This document shows, piece by piece, positions 43,901-55,600 of a DNA stretch of 64,000 bases. The stretch comes from Siniperca chuatsi. Its lineage: Eukaryota > Chordata > Actinopteri > Centrarchiformes > Sinipercidae. The stretch covers positions 11,541,833 through 11,605,832 of the forward strand of contig NC_058045.1 in assembly GCF_020085105.1 (NCBI RefSeq). The letters are read 5' to 3'. Below the pieces are notes generated by a model. The model had not been told where the DNA came from. It did no database searches and saw only the letters and a list, made by a program, of their open reading frames with translations. Position numbers and translations under genes: made by a program. How positions within the stretch are numbered: the stretch's first letter is position 1; every line of letters begins with the position of its first letter.

Positions 43901-45339
43901 CAACCAGTGTACAATGATAGCTTATGGGGTTAACTTTTTCTGCTTAGGTTTTTGAAGTAGACAGTGGGCAATTGGCACAAATGTTTGCAAAGGAATGTCA
44001 TTTTGTATCAGTCGAGAAGCAGTTTGATAAAGCAACACTGCCACAGTGACATGAAAGCCCAACTGGGTTCAACAACAACCGTCATCTCTGCTCCGCTTTT
44101 CTGTAGCTAAATGCCTGTGACAGGAACAGAATTCACTGTGGTAACTGATCAGGTGCCAAGCGCCCTCTCCCCAGTGCCCTGCTGCACTGAAGCCCTCTGT
44201 GGAGCTGGCATGGCCTGGCTTGGCCTGGCAGCCACGGGCCCTGCTTTGTATCTCTGCCCCATCTCCTCAAGCTGTCTCCAAATCAGACTCGACTACTGTC
44301 AGCTGCCCGTCTTGCAAGCCCAAGTAAAGCATTAAGGCAGGGGTAATAGGTGTCTGAATGAGTTGTAAAGGTAAGAAAGGAAACAAGTTGATCTGATGTA
44401 AATCATCATCTTCCAAATGACCAGGAGGAAACCGTGAGAGTTTATTGCAATAGTGTTGTACCCAGGTCAAATATAATCTGATATTAATGATAAATTGAAG
44501 GTTTTATTATGTAGGTCTTTGTAAAAGGGACATGAATATGGTTTTAAAAATACTATAGCAATGAATTAGTAGCTTCACCATCTTTACAGGCAGGCGTACT
44601 TGGTAGATATTATGAACCAGGCCATCAATAAAAGAAACGTATATGGGCACCAGAATTAAACCAGGTATTTGCAGTTATTGTAAGACTTCCTATATTTTAA
44701 GATGAACAGATAGTGAAACTGCTGTGATTTACTATATGAAACATATAGCTGTTATGTATTTCATCACCATATACATGTTAAGCCATCTGGCCCAAAATAC
44801 ATTGTGATGATTAATATTCCATGTCTGGAAAAATAACCATAGCCTCCAAGGCTATATAGCCTCAATAAGCTAATAGGCTGTTTGTTTGTACCATCACAAA
44901 ATATACTCAGCTGTCTCAGATATATATAGTATTGCTACTGTATGTTCCTACATCACAAAGGTCTGTGACTAAGCATACAGATTGAAGACCACATCCATGT
45001 TTACAGCATTTAACTCTAACGTGTCATCCCACGCCGTCGTTGAGATTTGTGGCCTCGATGCATTTGCATTCGACCTAAAATAAAAAGGTATTCACACGGA
45101 ACCTGAAGTTGAATGCATCGAGGCACGTACTCGCATAAAGGCAGGTGCACCTGTCTGCAGTGGTAGCCTATTGTGCTCACTATCAAATGAGCCATGAATC
45201 GGCCTCTCGCGCTGTATGTGGAAAAAAATTAAAAACATGTCTGTCTCTTACCGTTCTGTTTTCAGTCATTACTCCCCATCATAAGGTTTTCAGTCCAGAC
45301 CTCTGACGAACCGTTAATTCCTATCAGGCTGTCTCCCTC

Positions 45340-45500
45340 TCTCTCTCGCTCATCCCCATGTCATATTTCTCCGCTGCAGCAGAACAAAGCCACGCCTCCT
45401 CAGACAGCCGCTGCCGCGTGACGTCAGCCGGTGAGGAACGTTGGCTCACGCCCTCAGATACACATCCGGGAAGCAGCCGCGAGGGGCCGCTGTGCCATCA
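45340..45500. promoter_or_regulatory. CpG-rich block with perfect CRE, candidate divergent promoter
   Basis: In otherwise CpG-poor DNA, this block has a cluster of CpG dinucleotides (GCCGCTGCCGCGTGACGTCAGCCGG and on to CCGCGAGGGGCCGC). It includes the full palindromic CRE TGACGTCA at 45419-45426. It lies about 1.2 kb upstream of the furin-repeat gene start and 5' of otud7a on the other strand, so it could serve either or both. The direction is not shown by sequence alone. Confidence 0.5.
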
Positions 45501-46625
45501 CAAAAACAAACCACTTCAACTTGATTTTAAACTAAATTTGAGGCATATATGGCGTCCAGTGGCTTTCGACTTTATATAAATTACAATATTAATAAATTAT
45601 AAAGGAAGCAAATGCTCTTGTTGAGTGTATCACTGAGTTGTAAACCACAATGAACGGTAAGACTGTTGACTTACATCATTTAAGCTAATAGCAATTAAAC
45701 ATTATTCTTCTGACAAGCAATATAGTCCGCAAAAAGGAGCCTATAAAACAAGCAAACGTAGCCTATGATTTGTGTTTTCTTATTTCTCTTGAGATTAAAT
45801 CTTTAAAAAACACATAACTTAATCTGTAAACCACTAAAAGTATAATTCATGTTTATACCTTTTAGCTGAACTAGCTATAACTGTAACTAACCTAGCATTA
45901 GCTAAATCTATAACGTTACTTTTGAGTGAATCCTGAAACCGGTGGGTATGGATTTAAGGTAACGTTACAAATATACCAGACAGTGGACACCCATTTTATT
46001 TTTCATTTATAGAAATCATACCATAACTACCTAAATATGTAGGTTTAATGTTAGCCTGCTATATAGCTTGTTACAACATTATCCGAGTTATAGCCATGGG
46101 CATTTTTGTACCCAACAGCTGATTGCAGTCACAGGTGTGTCTTTATAAGGTATTTTGGTTTGGCAAGTGTTATCAGAACCGGAACTTCCCTGTTTTTAAT
46201 CAGAAGGCTAAACATTACATTTATTTTGGTGACGCTTTTAATAATAAGTGCAATACCTGCATTTCAACCATGTGGATACAATCTAAAAATTGTACCAAAA
46301 GCTTTGCAAACAGACAGACACTTAATTGCATTAACATGTTTTTGAGTAGAAGTATGCATCTATTTATCTGTCTATCGTGACACATAAACTGGGTTGTTCT
46401 GTCTTTCTCTTCTTTTAGCCTACTAAATGCGGACTGCAGTCCACGCTCATTGTCCAGCACTTCACTTGAACGAACTGGTCCAGCAAGTTATTTGTGGGCT
46501 GGTGTCACAGAGCCCCATATCGATCTACCAGCGTAGCTACCTGCTGCACGGGCACTGCGTCTTTGGAGACAGTTTTGTCTGTTTGCTGTTTTTCTCACTT
46601 CTAGTGAAAGTCCTCGGGCACAGCC

Positions 46626-46803
46626 ATGAGGTCCTTCGCCGCGTTTCTGACCTATCTCTGCTGTGTCGGATTTATTGGATGTAAACCCTCGTCGCCCTGT
46701 CCGAGTGGACAGTTTAGGCTGAAGAACCAGTGTGTCCTCTGTCATCCCACCTGCTCTGAGTGCAACGGGCATGAGCTGTTTGAATGCACTACCTGTGAAG
46801 TTG
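46626..46803 (+). CDS. Furin-repeat gene exon 1 (signal peptide, repeat 1)
   Basis: ATG in GCCATGA context. It encodes a hydrophobic signal peptide (AAFLTYLCCVGFIGC) and repeat 1 (CVLCHPTCSECNGHELFECTTC). The donor is GTTG|GTGAGT, phase 1. A CTTCTTTTAG acceptor-like site at 46418 suggests the exon begins at 46419 after a 5' UTR intron. Confidence 0.9.
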
Positions 46804-47555
46804 GTGAGTAAAATTTCCTATTGACGTATTTTTAACACAGCATAAAATCACGGATGGCTTTTTCAAAGGAAAAAGGCGAAACATATATGTATTAAATCTC
46901 AGAATACGATGCACTGGATTTACCCTAAGAGGGGTTTTTAAAAAGTAATGTTTTATATAGCCTAGTTTCTACAAATAAATCATCATCAGCTAAACAAAGG
47001 CTTCATCGAAGTTAGACAGTATTCTTGCCAACATATGACAAATTTCACATGTCTAAATTTTTTATAATTTCTGTATGAGATGTGCAGATATGAACATCAA
47101 GCTTTCATTGGCAGATATAATTCCTCAGTTTTGTTTTTTTGGCTCCACAGATGCCTGGTTAAAACAAAGCCATGTCACAGACTCATTAATCCAGCCTAAA
47201 GGGAGGTGGAGGTTTTTTTTGTTTGTTTTTTTCAAAGCAGCACTATTTAATGGTTACCACAGCAAAGTTGTTTAAAGGCTTATGAATTAGAGGTGGGACA
47301 TTCAGCTCTGGTTTACCATTTACTCTTGTTAAACAGTCAGAGATTGGATGTAGAACTTGTTGATTTTTCTGTCACAGGGGCACCTTTGAAATAGATAAGA
47401 AATGAAGCTGTGATCATTTTTCTCCCGAGTTTTCACAGTGTAATCTGATCATGTCAGAATGGGGCCTTTGTTAATCAGAGGGAAAGGAAAAAAATATCCC
47501 CTTGGGCTAGAAGTATTACTGTTGCAGTTCACTGGGCTTAACCTGCAAAACCTGC

Positions 47556-47608
<53 letters not shown>

Positions 47609-49606
47609 TCACACACACCTCCTTTCTTTGTATATGCATTTTGACATTTCTACAATCATGCATTTGTTTATTGTTTACTGTATTTTAATGTACATTGCTG
47701 CAGATGATTTTTGTTGTGTTGACTTTAATAGTATACAGTAGTCAGTATTTAATCCTGGTGTGTATATCTGTGTGACGTTGTTTGTGAAAGAACATCAAAA
47801 GCCAAAAGTCTGTATACTCTGTGGTTTGTTGTCACATAGAAGCCACATTTCCCTGTGCATGCTAAGGTTCAGGGAAGTGGAAGGATTAGAAATGCAGCAG
47901 CAGCTTGTGGCCCTTCTCCTCCCTGTCTCACACATCTTCTGTGCAGCGCTGAGCAGATGAGACAATGCTGCAACTCAGCTGCTTCCAGAGATGCCTCAGG
48001 TGCCACAGCTAGGCTAGTGGCAGGTGGCAGAGTATTAATCATCAGGGCCAACACAAGACTCTGTCTCTGCCCACAGCTCTGATCTCTCATCTGCCTCTGA
48101 TTGCCCTTGCTTACATAAGTTGGAGCATCATCACTCAGGAAGTGATCTCACACTTTGATCTGTTATTTGCAGGCCTACAGTCAACATGCTGGGCTGCAGC
48201 CATCAGTTCATGATGTCATTCATGGCATTAACATCCATTTGTTCTGCTAATATTTTCTGTTGTCAATAATACATGTGTAGTGAAATGTATGAATCCTCAG
48301 TTTCCTAATAATTGCCAGTGATTCACTCATTAAGCCACATGACATCTCTCTCCTTTCAGTCAAACAATCTTGATTTCTGCAATATGTGTTAATGCTGTAA
48401 TTTGCTGAAGGCACTGAACTTTCACACAGTTGGCAGCCTGTTCTTTCATCTTTCCTTCATCCCATGTAATTGTCAGGCCCATTTGGCTCTGCCTCTGTAT
48501 TTATTATGAGAAGCCCATTGATTTTCACTTTCAGAAGAGTCCAGATTTTTGGAAAAAGCGTTTCCTGGCAGGAGTCCCATATGGCTAATGGCATCTTCAT
48601 CAGAAGAAGAAAATAAAGTAGGCTTTATGTTAACAAGTCCTCTGTGTCCTCCTCCTCAGATGAAGATGGACAGGAACGTTTCCTCCACCAAGGTCGCTGT
48701 CGGACACACTGCCCCCGGGGACTCTATCCTGACAGGGGTCACTATGCCTGTCTGCCCTGCATAGCCAATTGTGAACTCTGCACAGACGGCAACATATGTG
48801 CCAAATGTCGGGAACACTACAAACTCCAGAATGGGGTCTGCCAAACAGCATCCTGTGAAATAGGTAAATGAAAAGCAAAATTTCTCAGTTGGCTTTAGCT
48901 TAAGAGAAAGACATTCAGGCTTGTTGTGCTGGGTCTCTGTTTTAGGGCAGGTGCAGGACCCTGATACGGGAGAGTGCATTGACTGTGAAATGGGCTGCAA
49001 AACATGTTCCACAGGTAAGTTACACAAGCTTACTAGGCTAGGCTAACAACACCATAGTGTTCCCTCCCCAATGTATGGTGGATCTGCAATGTATATTAGA
49101 ACACTGGTGATAATAGTGCACAGTGCAGCACAATATAAATGTAGCCAGTACTGCATGAGTTTGCTCCTCCACATGAATTCTAATTAATCATCTTTTCTCA
49201 TTTGTACACAGAAGACCCTGAGATCTGCAACAGCTGTGTTGAAGGTTACTTTCTGTGAGTTTTTTCTCTCATTTTATTATTATCTTATGATAAATGGACT
49301 TTTCTGGCTCCCTGTATCCTCTGCTATGAAATCAAATGCAGTCTCAGGTGTTATTTTAGATACCTAACATTTAATACTAAGGCTGCAACTAACAATAATT
49401 TTCGATTAATCTAACTGTTATATTCTCAATTAAGTGAACAGTCATTTGGTTTATAAAATGTCCAATGTGTTTCCCAGAGCCCAAATTGACATATTTACAT
49501 TGCTTGTACTATTACAGCCATGGAAGACTAAGAAAACCAGTGAATATCCATGTTTAGAAGTTGGAATCAGAGAATCTATGGGATTTCTGCTTGAACATAG
49601 ACTTGT

Positions 49607-49657
<51 letters not shown>

Positions 49658-52600
49658 GTCAATAATTAATACAGTAAAATGAATCTTTATTGTGTTTTTG
49701 ATGTAAAGTAGGTATGATTTTGCATGATGCTATGATTTGTTCAGAATTTTTTTCAGAAGTTTTAAATTATGGACATTAAATATGCTGTCAAGAAATAATT
49801 AATCTCAAAATGACCTTGTAATTGTTTTTATTTGCATGGCCATTGCTTTGCTAGATAAAGAGTTGGATAAATCAGTATGCAGTATGTGGGATAATATACA
49901 TTTCCATGTTTTGGCTTGCAGAATGTGGTTAATTATTCTTCATGCCACAAGAAACTTAATTTCACCCGTATTTCTGTTCACACCAGCATATCACTTGCAC
50001 CCAGTGGGTAACACAGGTTACAGAGCTAGAACAGACCTGCAATTGTGTACTTTTCCCCCGAGTTTAAGCCTCCAGGTATTAAGTGAGTCAGGTTACCCTC
50101 CATTCAGAGTCATACACTGTTACCTGAGCCTTGGTTTGAGCACAGAAAAGTGGTCTGCTTCACAGAGCTACTTAACAGAGTGTGTTTTTATGTTATGTGT
50201 GAGAAGGAAAGGAGAAGGAAGAAAAAGAGAGCAAGTATAAGTGGAAAGCATAGCCAGTAGCAGGTGTGATTATATAGGGTGCACCATCTTGACTTCACTG
50301 ACTCATGTGAGTCACAGCAGAGGTTGAAGGAAAATCCACCGCTTCACTGCACTCACCTCTTTTTTTTCTGCTGTTACAAAGCTGCAGTGAGATACTCAGT
50401 CTTCTTCTGTGAATCTACTTGTGTAACCTTTACTTTAATAGTAATGGCTTTAGAGATTTAGAATGACAGGTCGCCTCAGTCATTTTACATCTACCATGTG
50501 AGGCAAACACCAATAAAAGAAACCCAATAGAGCATGGGGCGATCATGAACTGCAGGAAGACCCTCACTGTGATAGATTGTGACAGTTTTCAGCATTTAAA
50601 GAAATTCCACTACTGAGGTTTTGATAGTAGTAAAAAAAAATGTTAAACGTTAGACAGCTTTGGCATAACTGTGAATCTGTGGGGCCCAATATTATTCTTG
50701 CATACTGCCTATTGAAAAGAGTCAGCATGATGGATGCTTTTTAGTTATTGACATTTACCTTTCTCTATAAGGAACCGTGTGCAGCTAAACCAAAAAATTC
50801 ACTCTCAGTATGGTTTATACCATTTATGTGCTCAAGCTTTCTTAACTTTAGGGACTACCTACAGCATATTTTCACCTTTTCTAACTAATTGAAGGAGTAA
50901 AAGCCCTAAACAAAAGTTGCTTTGGAAATGCTGATGTGCTCTCCTGGAATGGATAGTCTAATATTTGCACAGAGGGATTCTTAAACATCCTGTAGATTCT
51001 TAAGTAGTGTACTGTTTCCAGGCCTGAGACAGGGCCTGGTCTGCACCAGCTGCTATTGTGAGTGAGTTGATGGATGCAGTGTGGCGCCTCCAGCTGTTCC
51101 TTCTCAAACAACCACCGCATTTTAGCACCAAATCCATGGCAACGCAGTCGGAAGTCCAGCTTGGGCTGTCAGTGTTCAGATTCTCTCAAGTAGGGAGGTG
51201 GCAGAAGAGGCAGCAGAGGGTGTAGTACTATATAGGCTAGTGGCTTATTGATATTTGGCTTGTTTCATTTAGAGTGGTAAGTCTGTAAAGTAGGAGTCAT
51301 TCTTGCTTTAATGTTTTATGTGTGACGTCTTTGCAACTCAATATCTCAGCTCCTTTAGGCTAGATTTTTTTAGGACACCCGTCTCATGTTTAATAGCTCA
51401 GTTAAGCCCCGAAGGATTTATAGGACAGGTTAATGACAGAAATTTCCCCATGCCTCTTGGCTACAAATAAAACACCAATTAACTTTCTGCCTTAAGAAGA
51501 GAATAGAACCACGATAAGCTTGAAGAAGCCTACATTATGTTTTCGTCTCTGTTTGCCATCCTTGCTGATGTTTGATTGAGTGCAACGTTTGGCCAAGGAC
51601 TGTTTTGAAGTTAACAATACAGCTGCAGGTGTGCTGTGGACTGACTCAGTGTATATTGGGATTGTGGTGTGTTTTGTCTTTTCTATAGTTTCAGTTTATC
51701 TAGCCTCAGACTCATCCATGTGGGCAAAGGCTGCCTGCTCATCATTCTTCATTCACTGTAAAGCTTTGAAAGTGCCATTAAATCACAAATGTTTTCACCA
51801 GGTCTTTGATATTTCAATAGCTTTGTTCTGCATGTTTGTGTGAGAAAAAAGAGCCTCCTTTTTCATCATAGCCGTGACAGCCAGTTTTAGTCAACCATTT
51901 ATTGACCGATTTCAACACACAGACCAAGTCCAGTTTTAGACAAATGGTTTGTTAATTGTTATAGAGTATCAATAAATATGGTATGTGGTTTTAGTTCTGA
52001 AATAACCTTTTTCTTTTACAGTTTCAAACACCAGTGTCGCAGGCATTGCCCCCAGAGCACCTATGAAGACTTGGGTAGGGGTGTGTGTCTGTCCTGTCCA
52101 GCACCATGCACAGATTGCAGGAGTAACACACGCTGCCTTGCCTGCCAACCTGGTTACTTCCTCAATGGTACTAGTAGCAAAGAATTATCATTTCTGTGTA
52201 TATTTTGTTTACTACTAACATACTAAAGGATTTAGATTACCTTTTCATCTTATACAGTACTAGTAGAGTTTATGTTTAATATACTATTGTAAATAGTATA
52301 TATAATATACTATTATCCTGTGTATGTGAGAGTAGTCAATCATTCTTGTTAAAGGCAAATCTGAGTCATTTGGATTGCAAATCATGTCCGTGTCAGCAAA
52401 TCTGGAACATGAGATATGCAAATGTATGTTTTGTGCAAAGAAGGTATTAGGATTGTGTTGTTAGGTTGTGTTCTCTATGGGCATCTTAGTAAAATCTTTG
52501 AGATTGTAAATAAAGCCTGTAGCTATTTAATAAGAATATAGCAAGAACACTACCACACTATCAAAATGATTTTAACATGTACAGGTACATATTTCATGTG

Positions 52601-55600
52601 ATTGTACATTGTGTCAGACAAGATCCATCACGAACAATCAGCTTATTCTCTCTTCAGCCACAAGGTCCTGTTTCAAAAGATCTAGGTCGTCGTTTTGTGC
52701 CTGGGCAGTTGGATGGCATTTGGAGAGGGAGAGATGCCGGAAGAGCAGGAAGGGGGAGAAGGATTTAAATAGTTGTGGACATTGAAGAGATGGGCAGATC
52801 TTTACTTTAAAAAAACTGATTGCACTAATACTAAAGATTGTCTTTTGCAAATTAAAATTACTTTTTTAGCGTTGCTCTCTTTAAAATTAGTTTCAGTAAC
52901 AGATAGTGATTGTGATAGATAGCCTGGCTTTCAGTGGAACTTCCCTAAATACAAGTTAAAAAAGATGGTGAGGTCGTAAATTGATATTATCTGCTATATT
53001 GTCTCTGTTAGGTTTTTCAAGACCACTATTTGCTAATACAGATGAAGTTTTGTATTGGAAAATAATGTCACTTACTTTCTGTGCTGCTCTGCCCCGTCAG
53101 GAGGTGATTGTATTAAACAGTGCCCACAGCAAACCTTCAGTGACTCCAGTGGGTGGCGCTGCCAGACTTGCCACAGCTCATGCCAGACATGCCACGGACC
53201 TCGTTCAACAGACTGTGACCTTTGTCTTGGTGGGAACCCTCCTCTACATGGGCAGTGCCCTCTGGTTAATTGCCCATTGGGACAGTACTTTGATGGTAAG
53301 AGGAACAGCCATGATGAGGCCTAATTTTTGGCTGTTAATCTTGGTAATTTTTCTCAATTTGTCTTTTTAGATATAAGTAACTTTATAGGCTGGTGAGGCC
53401 TTCGTGACTTACTGTATTTCAGTAAAATACATTCCCTGATGAAAATAATCACTTTTCGCCTATGTGAAGTTAGAGCAGAGGTCAGTACTGCGTCCCTAGA
53501 ATTTGGAGGGATTAATTGTCTTGCTCAAGGACATTTCAGCATGTGGATGCTTGCCACTGACACAGGGGCTTGAACCCTGCTGAAGGACCTCTAGGTTGAA
53601 GGACGGTCTCTTACTCACTGTGTCACCCTGCTGCACATGTACTGCATCACCTTTTATTCCATTTTAGTGGAGCAATTTCAAAACGTTCCTCTGCCTCAAG
53701 CACAGGGCTCGCCACTTGCTTCCCCTTTGGTGTCTCTGTCAACGGCATTGGAATACAGCGCTCCATAGTTATCAACCATACAGGGTAATTGGGCTGATCA
53801 TTTACATTTCTGACTCATTGGTTTGATTATTTACATCCTTGTGTGGATCAGTCTGTCTGATGTTCATTGTCAGGAGCACTTGTTATTTAGCTACTGCTGA
53901 CCATTGTGAGTAAAAACAGCTGTTTTCAGTTGATTTTGTAACCTCAAAGCATTGCGTTACATTGAAAGAATAATTGAGTTTTACATTTGCAATGCTGTGT
54001 ATTTTTTATACCAGTAACAGGCAGCTTTAGCCATATACAGGTTTGAACATAAATGGTTTACGTGCCATTATGATAACTCAGTGTCCTCCCCAATTGTTCC
54101 TATTTCATGTCAGCAGTAAGTCCTTCTAAATGTAGCCTGTCTTAACATTTTGTGTACACCACCATCACACAATGTACATTTTTCACACACAATAACATCC
54201 ACTTTTAAGTTGTTGTAACAGTGGTCCAAGAGATGTTGTATAGATTCCTAAAATAGTAGGTAATATGTTGCAGGATTCATACACAGCAACACACTGAAAA
54301 CACAATGTGGCCTGCACCTTATTTTTCATCACATCCCATCATTTGTGCCCTACAGCTTTTTATGCTTCCCTCTAGTTGTGAAGGTAGGTAAAACAGAACA
54401 TTTTCAACTCAGTGTTTATTTTGAGCAGCATTTGATATCTCTCTCGGTGTTCTGTTTTGTTATAGTAAGAGATAAGGTTACTCTGTTTATTGTTTTAATT
54501 TCAGGGAAGTATGGTGAATGTCACGCATGTGATGCATCTTGTAAAACCTGCTTTGGTCCACAAGCACTGGATTGTTCTTCTTGTTTCAAAGGTACAAATA
54601 TTTACTTTCTATGGTCAATATGTTGAAACATTATCCCAATTCTTATATTGCCTTTTGGTGTAACAGGATACTTCCTGGACCAGGACAGTTCTTGTGTTGT
54701 GCAGTGTCCAACCCACTCTTATGCAAACACTGCCACTCAGCTGTGTGAGGACTGCTCGTCAAACTGTGATGCCTGCGTGGAGACCAGTGATAACTGCATC
54801 AGCTGTTCCAAAAGCAGCTATAAACTTTTTCTCCACCAGGGGCGGTGCTGGTCGAAATGCCCAGAGTAAGCAATTGGATAAGCTAAGTAGTAGAATGATG
54901 AAAAACCTTTGTAATGATGATATGTTGTTTATTGTATTTCTCTCTGTATGCCTTAACAAATCTCCTGACTAATTTCAGAGGTTTCTTTGAGACAGCAGAG
55001 GGGTCATGTGAAGCCTGTGATAGCTCCTGTCTGACATGTGATGGGATCAGGTCCCAGTGTCTGTCCTGTGCTGATGGCCACTACTTAGAGAGTGGTATGT
55101 GTAGACTCAACTGTTCACTGCGGACATACCCTGCAGATGATGGTACCTGCAGACGCTGTCCTTCCCACTGTGATGTTTGCTCAGATGACAGGACCTGTTT
55201 CAGTGAGTTATTAGCAGTGTGTGCAGCTAAGCTTTAAGAGGCAAAATATTCCAAGTGGATGACATTTTAAAATTAATTGTAAGACATTGTATCACATCCT
55301 GAAATCTCTTGTTACAACTTTACCATCCCTCCTCCATATCATTTCAGAATGCAGTTTCCTCTACCTGATGCTGAATGGTGTGTGTAAGGCTAGTTGTCCC
55401 ATGGGCTATTATGAGGACATGGAGGAGGGTCGCTGTGGTCAGTGCCACCTTACCTGTGGCAGCTGTTCAGGGCCCCTGGCAGATGACTGTGAGACCTGCT
55501 CAATGTTAAGCCCCAAACTCTATAAGGGTGCATGCTCCAAAGATTGCCCCACTGGTACTTACTATGAAACTGAAGCTATGGAATGTCAAGGTGAGCATCT

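Larger units (their letters stand above)
28732..45300. other. 16.6 kb non-coding region upstream of otud7a coding start
   Basis: Open frames reach 141 codons (for example + 36096-36521) but none resembles a protein or carries consistent splice sites. The non-coding first exon of otud7a must lie here or at the CpG block at 45.4 kb, but I could not pinpoint it. Recognisable contents are teleost repeats at 30.8, 32.4-33.15 and 40.4-41.0 kb. Confidence 0.55.

Noticed and set aside
46427..46684. 85-codon + strand frame as a gene of its own
   Set aside because: It overlaps the signal-peptide exon of the furin-repeat gene in another frame and shows no domain. It is retained only as a possible upstream ORF.
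49609..49657. AATC array considered as a CRISPR-like or satellite array
   Set aside because: It is a simple tetranucleotide microsatellite at the end of a teleost interspersed repeat, with no spacers.
52577..52768. Extra exon of the furin-repeat gene within intron 5
   Set aside because: No cysteine pattern, and exons 5 and 6 already join in the correct phase with a complete repeat boundary.
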